DNA from: Paenibacillus anaericanus
GTDB lineage: Bacteria > Bacillota > Bacilli > Paenibacillales > Paenibacillaceae
NCBI RefSeq assembly: GCF_003994475.1
Contig: NZ_RZNY01000008.1
Location: 124,001-188,000 of the forward strand
Direction: 5' to 3'
DNA: 64,000 bases
How positions within the stretch are numbered: position 1 is the first letter of the stretch; every line of letters begins with the position of its first letter. Below, piece by piece: positions 58,521 to 64,000 of the stretch. Position numbers and translations under genes: made by a program. Below the pieces are notes generated by a model. That model was not told where the DNA came from. It worked only from the letters and a program-made list of their open reading frames with translations, and did not search any database.

Positions 58521-58973
58521 ATGACAAAAAACAAATTACTAAGAATGGACAATGTCGGCATCGTTGTAGAATCCCTTGATAACGCAATCTCTTTCTTCGA
58601 GGAGATTGGCTTGAGCCTCGAAGGGCGAGCCAATGTTGAAGGTGAATGGGCTGGTCGCGTAACCGGACTAGGTTCTCAGTGCGTAGAGATTGCTACGATG
58701 GTTACCCCAGATGGCCACAGCCGACTTGAACTTTCGAGATTTCTCACCCCACCTACTATATCAGATCACCGGACTGCTCCTGTAAACTCCCTCGGTTATC
58801 TACGCGTCATGTTTACAGTTCAAGACATTGACGAAATGGTATCCAGACTCAGTAAGTATGGTGCTCAGCTCGTTGGGGAAGTGATTCAGTACGAGGACTC
58901 GTATCGGCTCTGCTACATTCGTGGAATTGAAGGACTTCTAATCGGTTTGGCGGAACAACTCGGTAACAAATAA
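58521..58973 (+). CDS. VOC (glyoxalase/bleomycin-resistance) family protein (cassette 22-23)
   Basis: 150 residues, ATG 58521 after GAGGAGG. Two beta-alpha-beta-beta-beta units of the vicinal-oxygen-chelate fold: MDNVGIVVESLDNAISFFEE and LGYLRVMFTVQDIDEMVSRL, with GLLIGLAEQL at the end. Members are metal-dependent lyases, dioxygenases or drug-binding proteins; the activity is open. Its GC content is visibly higher than that of neighbouring cassettes, suggesting a separate origin. Confidence 0.87.
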   Translation: MTKNKLLRMDNVGIVVESLDNAISFFEEIGLSLEGRANVEGEWAGRVTGLGSQCVEIATMVTPDGHSRLELSRFLTPPTISDHRTAPVNSLGYLRVMFTVQDIDEMVSRLSKYGAQLVGEVIQYEDSYRLCYIRGIEGLLIGLAEQLGNK

Positions 58974-59076
58974 GTAAGTGACGGTTTATAGAAAGACTTT
59001 ACTGAAATATACATTAATAGAGTAAAAATAGAAACAGTTAGGCAGTGTGAAAGTAACTCGAAGAAGTCGGGTACGT

Positions 59077-59239
59077 CATATAACACCGTACTCACGCGGC
59101 GAACTGACGCCCCTTGGTCCGACCGAAGTTAAGAAGCCAGGAAGCATATTCAGCCGGACAAATCCTGCGAGGCTAAGTCTTCGACCCGGCGCTACGCGCC
59201 TTAAGCCTCTCGGGTTCGTGAATACAACAACGGTATACG
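59077..59239 (+). repeat. attC-23 (mutated core)
   Basis: CATATAAC ... GGTATACG, inner GTACTCACG/CGTGAATAC. Left box complements the attC-22 right box in 7 of 8 bases, the exception being the mutated G there. Its own GTT is changed to GGT. Confidence 0.88.
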
Positions 59240-59313
59240 CAATTACTGCACATCAAAGTGAATATTTTACAAGAAATTTAAATTATTAATTGGAAGTTGA
59301 GGGGATTCTAAAT

Positions 59314-59931
59314 ATGGATAGCATTATATTTGATTTGGATGGAACGTTGTGGGATTCTTCGGATGTAGTTGTGATTGCATGGAATGGTGTACTAAAAAGA
59401 TATAAAGAAATCAAAAAAGAAATAACAAAGGAAGATTTACAAGGCATAATGGGTCTTCAAGTAAAGGAGATTGGGAGTAAACTTTTTCCTTATTTAGATG
59501 AGGTTACACAACAAAAGATCTTAAAAGAGTGTTGTGATGTTGAGTGTCATTTCCTATCCAACCAAGGCGGAATGTTATACGGAAAGTTAGAGGAGGTACT
59601 TAAAGTTTTATCAAAAAAATATAAGTTATTCATAGTAAGTAATTGCCAATCGGGATATATAGAGGCTTTTTATAAATATCATAAATTACATAGGTATTTT
59701 ATAGACTTTGAGAATCCAGGAAGAACAGGGCTCTCAAAGGGTGAAAACATAAAACTAATCATAGAAAGAAATAACATAAAAAATCCTGTTTATGTGGGAG
59801 ATACTGAAGGAGATCAAAAGGCTGCAAGATTTGCTGGAATTCCTTTCGTATTTGCAAAATATGGTTTTGGAGAAGTTAGTAATTTTGATTATGCAATTAA
59901 TAGTTTCGATGGACTTTTAGAATTGTTTTAA
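59314..59931 (+). CDS. HAD-family hydrolase, phosphoglycolate-phosphatase-like (cassette 23-24)
   Basis: 205 residues from ATG 59314 after GAGGGG. HAD motifs: IIFDLDGTLWDSS (I), LFIVSNCQSGY (II), GLSKGENIKLI (III, Lys) and VYVGDTEGDQKAA (IV). An alpha-helical cap between motifs I and II places it in the class I (Gph/PGMB-like) group. Substrate unknown. Confidence 0.9.
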   Translation: MDSIIFDLDGTLWDSSDVVVIAWNGVLKRYKEIKKEITKEDLQGIMGLQVKEIGSKLFPYLDEVTQQKILKECCDVECHFLSNQGGMLYGKLEEVLKVLSKKYKLFIVSNCQSGYIEAFYKYHKLHRYFIDFENPGRTGLSKGENIKLIIERNNIKNPVYVGDTEGDQKAARFAGIPFVFAKYGFGEVSNFDYAINSFDGLLELF

Positions 59932-60079
59932 CTAGCTGTTATTATAAAGGTGAATGAAAGAATGTCCCATATTTTATAATAAGGTCGATTTGATTGTGAA
60001 TAAGAAGTAAGCAGTAACAACGCACTTTATTCTGGGGGTTAAGATGGACACAAAAGTTAATTGTCAGCATATTTGAACT

Positions 60080-60164
60080 TGAACCCTGCACTGGCTAAGT
60101 CCGTCGGACCCGGGCTTACGCCCCTTAGGCCAGTGAGGGTTCGTGAACACAATAACGTTATATG
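60080..60164 (+). repeat. attC-24 (5'-truncated)
   Basis: Only the right part remains: AACCCTGC, GGCTAAGTC, GGTTCGTGAACAC and right box GTTATATG (60157-60164). The left boxes have been deleted. Confidence 0.8.
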
Positions 60165-60219
60165 ATAGTTCTGAAATAATAATTAAAGAACCTGACAATT
60201 GAAGGAGTGCGAAAGAAGC

Positions 60220-60615
60220 TTGAAACCATTTTTTAGTGTTTTATTAGTAATTATTTCACATTTTAGTTTCATCTTCTTATTAGGTACCAGAGTAGGTGAT
60301 TTCACATCTGATACAGCAAAAACTTTTATTATGTTTTATGCAGTGCCTTTCGTTTTTTTAGTAATTAATTCAGTATTATTTTATAGAACAGATAATAAGA
60401 AACAAAGATGGATATGGTTTTTATTTAGTGTTATTCCAGGTTGTCTCTTTATAGTTTCCGCTAAGTATCAACCGCGTTCACCGGGTGGATTTAAAATTTT
60501 TCCGGAGTATCAACTAGAATTTGGATATATTCTGCCAGCTATTCATTTCATTATTCAAAGCATATTTTTAAAATTTTGGGTTGCAGAGAAAAGAAAATGG
60601 AAAAATAATAAATAA
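60220..60615 (+). CDS. Small membrane protein, paralogue of 54712-55089 (cassette 24-25)
   Basis: 131 residues from TTG 60220, 12 bases after AAGGAG (ATG 60199 is upstream of the binding site). Four membrane helices (VLLVIISHFSFIFLLG, FIMFYAVPFVFLVINSVLFY, WIWFLFSVIPGCLFIV, ILPAIHFIIQSIFLKF) and the loop YQPRSPGGFKIF shared with the paralogue at 54.7 kb. Function unknown. Confidence 0.72.
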   Translation: MKPFFSVLLVIISHFSFIFLLGTRVGDFTSDTAKTFIMFYAVPFVFLVINSVLFYRTDNKKQRWIWFLFSVIPGCLFIVSAKYQPRSPGGFKIFPEYQLEFGYILPAIHFIIQSIFLKFWVAEKRKWKNNK

Positions 60616-60650
60616 TCAACTTTATGCCTTTTTAAAGAAGTCAGAACCTT

Positions 60651-60806
60651 GATATAACACTGCATGCACGCATCGGACATTTGCCTTGGTCCGCAAGATG
60701 TGTTTGCGGTGTAGCAGAATTAGCGGACAACCCTGCCGACTAAGTCTGACGACCCGATCTATGCGCTTAAGTCAGTGAGGGTTCGTGAATACAGAAACAT
60801 TATCAG
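60651..60806 (+). repeat. attC-25 (mutated core)
   Basis: GATATAAC ... ATTATCAG, inner GCATGCACG/CGTGAATAC. Left box matches the attC-24 right box GTTATATG in 7 of 8 bases. GTT is changed to ATT. Confidence 0.82.
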
Positions 60807-60960
60807 AAAGGGATGCAGACTAATAAGATGTATATTAACATCATAAAATACATAAATTGAAAGTATATGGGAACACTTGTGCGCATAAGGAGATAAAGGT
60901 AAAATATAATATACAAAGAATCTTGGGTGGGCATGGTTTCCCTTCGAAGGGAGGTGAGCA

Positions 60961-61053
60961 ATAGAGGTAAAAGATACAATAACGATTATGTTCCTATTTG
61001 GGATGTTTATCCTTGCTCTTTTAACATACATTAATAACAACAAGAGAAAGTAA
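60961..61053 (+). CDS. Candidate type I (holin-like) toxin peptide (cassette 25-26)
   Basis: The frame E-V-K-D-T-I-T-I then MFLFGMFILALLTYINNNKRK-type end (one membrane helix, polar basic tail; about 30 residues) matches the putative holin-like toxin family of Bacillota type I toxin-antitoxin pairs. GGAGGTGA (60950-60957) precedes it, and the codon at the expected place is ATA 60961, so the start is abnormal or the gene is silenced. The binding site is buried in the palindrome TCCCTTCGAAGGGA (60939-60952), and CTTGGGTGGG (60922-60931) can pair with CCCACCC after the stop, as in regulated type I toxin mRNAs. Confidence 0.65.
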   Translation: MEVKDTITIMFLFGMFILALLTYINNNKRK

Positions 61054-61092
61054 AAACCCACCCAAAGATTAGTAGCCAAGGGTGGGTTTTCG
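61053..61092 (+). terminator. Terminator of the holin-like toxin gene
   Basis: AAAACCCACCC and GGGTGGGTTTT form an 11-bp stem directly after the stop codon. A second hairpin GACCAAGTG/CACTTGGTC with TTTATT lies at 61140-61169. An antisense RNA from the downstream side would be expected for a type I pair but no promoter was identified. Confidence 0.8.
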
Positions 61093-61284
61093 TTCCTGAA
61101 CGACTTAGAAGGGAATATACCATCCAAGCCAATTGTACTGACCAAGTGTTAGCGCACTTGGTCTTTATTAAATATATATTACCATAATTGAAAAGATGTA
61201 TCATAGAACTAAATGTAATTTGAAAACCCCATTAAAAAGACATATTAACATATTAAGAGAGTATTTCGAAGAGGGCATCCCCAT

Positions 61285-61446
61285 CAGATAACACCGTATC
61301 TACGCTGCGGGCTGCGCCCTTGGTTCGCGAGAAGTGGGAAGCAGGGAGGTTATTTCAGTTCACAACCCCGCGAGCTCTAAGTCCGTCGGACCCGATGCTT
61401 ACGTACCTAAAGCCTCTCGGGTTTGTCGATACATAAACGTTATACG
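61285..61446 (+). repeat. attC-26
   Basis: CAGATAAC ... GTTATACG, inner pair degraded (GTATCTACG/TTGTCGATAC). Left box does not match the mutated attC-25 right box exactly. Confidence 0.82.
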
Positions 61447-61610
61447 CAATTTGTGCAAGAGGGGAAATCTTGAAAGCAATAATAACTAATATTCTATTAT
61501 TTGAAATTTAATGATCTCTAATTAGAAATGCCCTACTCCGAATTGGTCAAAATAATAGGGGAAGAATCAAAACGAAACTTAACGAAGAGGAATGGCAAGG
61601 AGGGGATATT

Positions 61611-62411
61611 ATGCAAGCTTTAGCACAAGAAGATTTCTATAGAGTTAAACTATTACTTGATGGTGGACATCAGCATCCTGAAGTTATTTCAATAATTGAG
61701 CTTAATAATCCAGGTTGGATATTTGTGGATCAAATTCTTCAACCAAGAAGTGCATTAGTATGGAGTAAGGGGATTCAAGGATTTTATCTCATAGGGGACC
61801 ACACAAATGAAACATTTATCCATTCGTTGGATGGCTTTATCTCGAAAAGCGTTGAGCCAAAGATGAAAGCACTTTCCCTAACCCAATTTGAAGTATCGGG
61901 TCATCATAGTGAGTGGGATTTTGAAGCAATATTTCCCTCAAGGCAACTTTACCAATTTGAACAATTGGTTTTAGAATTGTTGAATAAACCTGATACATCA
62001 AAAAACAATATGATTAAAACAATCAACCTTAAGATAGAAGATTGGGAAAACCAAGATCTGATAAATACAGAATTAATAACAGAAAATATTAATTTGTTCT
62101 GGTCTTCGCAAAATGACTTTAAGAAAAAAGGATATGGTTTTGCTGCTATTGATGGATCAGAAATCATTGGTGTTTGTTACTCTAGTTTTGTGACACTGGA
62201 TACCCACGCTATTGGAGTAGAAACTGTAGCTCGTTATCAAAATAATGGAGTGGGAACGTATTTAGCGACCCTATTAGTTGAAGAAATAATTAATAACGGA
62301 TTTCGCTCCTATTGGGACTGTTCACTGGATAATGAAGCATCAAGAAAGTTGGCACTTCGCTTAGGTTTTAAACAGGTTCATCGATACATATGCAAGGGTT
62401 TTGGAATTTAA
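61611..62411 (+). CDS. GNAT acetyltransferase, ZmaR-like group (cassette 26-27)
   Basis: 266 residues, ATG 61611 after AAGGAGGGG. N-terminal domain with the PGWIFVDQILQPRSALVW and GFYLIGDHTN segments and C-terminal GNAT core (YGFAAIDGSEIIGVCYSSF, TVARYQNNGVGTYLATLLVE, DNEASRKLALRLGF) fit the family that includes zwittermicin-resistance acetyltransferase ZmaR. Substrate unknown; an antibiotic-modifying role is possible. It shares one attC-bounded unit with the HAD gene that follows. Confidence 0.83.
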   Translation: MQALAQEDFYRVKLLLDGGHQHPEVISIIELNNPGWIFVDQILQPRSALVWSKGIQGFYLIGDHTNETFIHSLDGFISKSVEPKMKALSLTQFEVSGHHSEWDFEAIFPSRQLYQFEQLVLELLNKPDTSKNNMIKTINLKIEDWENQDLINTELITENINLFWSSQNDFKKKGYGFAAIDGSEIIGVCYSSFVTLDTHAIGVETVARYQNNGVGTYLATLLVEEIINNGFRSYWDCSLDNEASRKLALRLGFKQVHRYICKGFGI

Positions 62412-62515
62412 ATAGATTTAGTTAATTTGCTACGGATTTTATTTTGTTAGTATAGCAAAACGCCCTGAAAATATATTAACAAATTCAATCAAAGAAACAG
62501 TAGAGGAGTGAATGC

Positions 62516-63079
62516 ATGAAAAAGAATAAAATAGAAGCGGTATTTATCGATAGGGATGGAACAATTGGAGGGACTGATGAGGTACTTTATCCGGGTACAT
62601 TTGAATTGTTTGCGTATACTCATGAGGCTTTAAATAGGCTGAAAAAAGAGGGGATAAAGCTCTTTGGATTTACAAATCAACCTGGCATTTCAAAAGGTGA
62701 AGCCACAGAGGAATCATTTAGAAATGAAATGATAGATTTTGGCTTTGATGGAGTATACATTTGCCCACATCAACATAATGAAGGATGCAATTGCCGTAAA
62801 CCCAATCCAGGTATGCTATACAAAGCAGCAGAAGAGAATAAACTAGATTTAACTAGAAGTATAGTGATCGGAGACAGATGGTCAGATATTGTAGCCGGAT
62901 ATAATGCTGGATGTATGAAGGTGTTAGTATTAACAGGTGCTGGACAGGATGCATTAAATAAATATAGACATAAATGGTCAAATACAGAAGTGGATTATAT
63001 CGCGAGAGATTTCGAAGATGCGGTAAACTACATAATAAATTTCGTGAGTAATATCGAAGAAGAGAAGGCCATCCGATAA
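62516..63079 (+). CDS. HAD-IIIA hydrolase, histidinol-phosphatase/GmhB-like (cassette 26-27)
   Basis: 187 residues, ATG 62516 after GAGGAG. HAD motifs FIDRDGTIGG (I), FGFTNQPGISKGEA (II), CNCRKPNPGMLYKAAEE (III) and SIVIGDRWSDIVAGYNAGC (IV), with the zinc-binding loop CPHQHNEGCNC, as in histidinol phosphatases and heptose-bisphosphate phosphatases. The TAA stop lies inside the left box of attC-27, so this gene ends the cassette tightly. Confidence 0.9.
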   Translation: MKKNKIEAVFIDRDGTIGGTDEVLYPGTFELFAYTHEALNRLKKEGIKLFGFTNQPGISKGEATEESFRNEMIDFGFDGVYICPHQHNEGCNCRKPNPGMLYKAAEENKLDLTRSIVIGDRWSDIVAGYNAGCMKVLVLTGAGQDALNKYRHKWSNTEVDYIARDFEDAVNYIINFVSNIEEEKAIR

Positions 63080-63230
63080 CATCGCATTCCTACTGCGTAC
63101 ATACGCCCTTGATCGCTAAGAAGAATTTCAATGAAGGATATTCAGGCCCTACATTCAACCAGCTAAGTCTGACGACCCGGACCTGCGGTCCTTAAGCCGC
63201 TTGAACGTCAGGAATGCCAAACGTTATGCG
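63073..63230 (+). repeat. attC-27
   Basis: CCGATAAC ... GTTATGCG, inner GCATTCCTA/CAGGAATGC (attC-5 subgroup). The left box does not match the attC-26 right box GTTATACG, consistent with a lost site between the two genes of this unit. Confidence 0.9.
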
Positions 63231-63285
63231 TTATTATTGGTAAAGACTTGAATCATGATTAAATTGCCTTATCGGAGGAGAAGTA

Positions 63286-63834
63286 ATGAAATCAACAGGT
63301 GTATTTTTATACCCATTGTTCAGTGAATATGAATTGACAGTTGCACTATCCATTTTAAAACAAGGAAACCATCCGATCACTACAATTGGAATAACCTCCG
63401 GACCCATTCAAGGAGAATCTGATTTAATTTGCATACCTGATAGAACCATTTATAATACGGATATTTCAACACTTGATAGTGTTTTATTTCCAGGTTGTAT
63501 GGATATAACAACACTCTATGGCAATAACGACCTTATAGAATTTATAAGGAAATGCACAAGTTCTAAAGAGTTGGTTGTAGCAGCCATTTCGAGTTCTCCC
63601 TACTTGTTGGCTAAAGCAGGGGTGTTAAAGGATCGGAAATTTACGATTGGAATGGAATATGAACAACGAAAAATTACCGGGATTTTTGATGAGGAGAATT
63701 ATTGTAGTGAACTTGTCGTACAAGATCGTAATATATTAACAGCTAGAGGAAGCGGATTTATTCAATTTGGAATTAAGTTAGGTGAATTATTAGAACTGGA
63801 ATTTGACCCAAAATGGTATCAAGGGCAATCGTAA
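63286..63834 (+). CDS. DJ-1/PfpI-family protein (cassette 27-28)
   Basis: 182 residues, ATG 63286 after GGAGGAG. GVFLYPLFSEYELTVALSIL at the start and the central VLFPGCMDITTLYGNNDLIEF-type loop (in part: SVLFPGCMDI) and SSSPYLLAKAGVL fit the DJ-1/PfpI (class I glutamine amidotransferase-like) fold. The usual nucleophile Cys position (A-X-C-X-G) here reads AISSSPYLLA, so the classical catalytic Cys is absent. Function unknown. Confidence 0.82.
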   Translation: MKSTGVFLYPLFSEYELTVALSILKQGNHPITTIGITSGPIQGESDLICIPDRTIYNTDISTLDSVLFPGCMDITTLYGNNDLIEFIRKCTSSKELVVAAISSSPYLLAKAGVLKDRKFTIGMEYEQRKITGIFDEENYCSELVVQDRNILTARGSGFIQFGIKLGELLELEFDPKWYQGQS

Positions 63835-63858
63835 GCCAATTCAAGAAAGTCAGTACTA

Positions 63859-64000
63859 CGCATAACACTGTAATCAAGCTGCGTCACTAACGCACCTTGA
63901 TTCGCTCAAAGTTGAAGTGCCTGGAAGTAGAATCAGGCGATTAACCTCGGCGCGGCTAAGTCTTCGACCCGGCAGCTGCGCTGCCTTTAGCCTATGGGAT
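63859..64000 (+). repeat. attC-28 (cut by the window end)
   Basis: Left box CGCATAAC exactly complements the attC-27 right box GTTATGCG; TAATCAAGCTGCG and the GGCTAAGTCTTCGACCCGG block follow. The right half is beyond 64000, so the array continues. Confidence 0.85.

Larger units (their letters stand above)
42733..64000 (+). mobile_element. Integron-type gene-cassette array (28 attC-like sites; no integrase in window)
   Basis: Twenty-eight related palindromic elements separate mostly single, unrelated, AT-rich genes. Each element has an outer pair (box ending TAAC ... box GTTRNNYG), an inner pair (typically GTATTCACG ... CGTGAATAC) and a variable middle with sub-hairpins, the layout R''-L''...L'-R' of integron attC sites. 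The left box of an element is complementary to the right box of the preceding element: 16 pairs match over 8 of 8 bases and none of these 16 pairs with its own element's right box. That is expected only if each gene unit was once a circle cut inside GTT. Coding strands are almost all +, as in cassette arrays. No intI-like tyrosine recombinase or attI is seen; the array continues past 64000. Confidence 0.88.

Noticed and set aside
60759..61145. 128-codon ORF on the minus strand
   Set aside because: It runs through attC-25, the toxin-like gene and its terminator in antisense and has no protein family character.
42733..64000. CRISPR array
   Set aside because: The repeats are 98-189 bases long, variable, palindromic and spaced by genes of 250-1600 bases; no cas genes are present.
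42733..64000. Family of structured regulatory RNAs (riboswitch-like) or transcription terminators
   Set aside because: The elements lack T runs, and the cross-unit complementarity of the boxes is explained by cassette circles but not by RNA leaders.

Overview
The window looks like a chromosome segment of a Paenibacillus-type Bacillota. It has sporulation genes (3' end of gpr, spoIIP, a yqxA-like gene), strong AGGAGG ribosome binding sites with frequent TTG/GTG starts, a CIRCE-controlled hrcA-grpE-dnaK-dnaJ cluster, an S-layer-anchored mannanase and the Bacillus-like order lepA-hemW-hrcA-grpE-dnaK-dnaJ-prmA-rsmE-mtaB. No rRNA or tRNA genes were seen.

Layout. (1) 1-2250: gpr end, spoIIP and a yqxA-like gene. 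(2) 2365-20854: a mannan-utilisation island sitting between yqxA and lepA, which are neighbours in Bacillus subtilis. It carries two LacI-type regulators, a secreted S-layer GH26 mannanase with several carbohydrate-binding modules, a sugar ABC importer without its own ATPase, an intracellular GH113 enzyme, a cellobiose/mannobiose 2-epimerase, two GH130 phosphorylases, a CE7 deacetylase and a chemoreceptor. The inferred route is: GH26 cuts mannan outside, the ABC system imports oligosaccharides, CE7 deacetylates, GH113 and the mannooligosaccharide phosphorylase shorten the chains, the epimerase turns mannobiose into mannosylglucose, and the second phosphorylase releases mannose-1-phosphate and glucose. 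(3) 21057-35112: conserved housekeeping block (lepA to mtaB), interrupted after dnaJ by two uncharacterised genes. (4) 35585-41868: NUDIX hydrolase, Na/Pi-type transporter, rRNA methyltransferase and a polar amino-acid ABC transporter.

(5) About 42.1-64 kb, running off the window: the most remarkable part. Twenty-eight imperfect palindromic elements of about 100-190 bp each separate one (sometimes two) small, AT-rich, mostly unrelated genes, nearly all on the + strand. Each element starts with a box ending in TAAC and ends with a box GTTRNNYG, enclosing a second inverted pair such as GTATTCACG/CGTGAATAC. The left box of an element is not complementary to the right box of the same element but to the right box of the PREVIOUS element, that is, to the other end of the same gene unit; 16 cases match over all 8 bases. 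This is the signature of integron gene cassettes with attC sites, where each cassette circle carries its own two half-boxes. I therefore read this region as a large integron-type cassette array. No tyrosine recombinase (intI) is visible in the window, so as seen it is an integrase-less array (CALIN), unless the integrase lies beyond 64 kb.

Cassette cargo includes a SUKH-like immunity protein, several acetyltransferases, an inositol-monophosphatase-like protein, a nucleotidyltransferase-like protein, a HEAT-repeat protein, a Shedu-like (DUF4263) candidate defence nuclease, two divergent XRE-regulator/DUF6809-like modules with palindromic operators, a candidate type I (holin-like) toxin, VOC, HAD and DJ-1/PfpI proteins, and several lipoproteins and small membrane proteins. 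One cassette is present twice, with one copy decayed.
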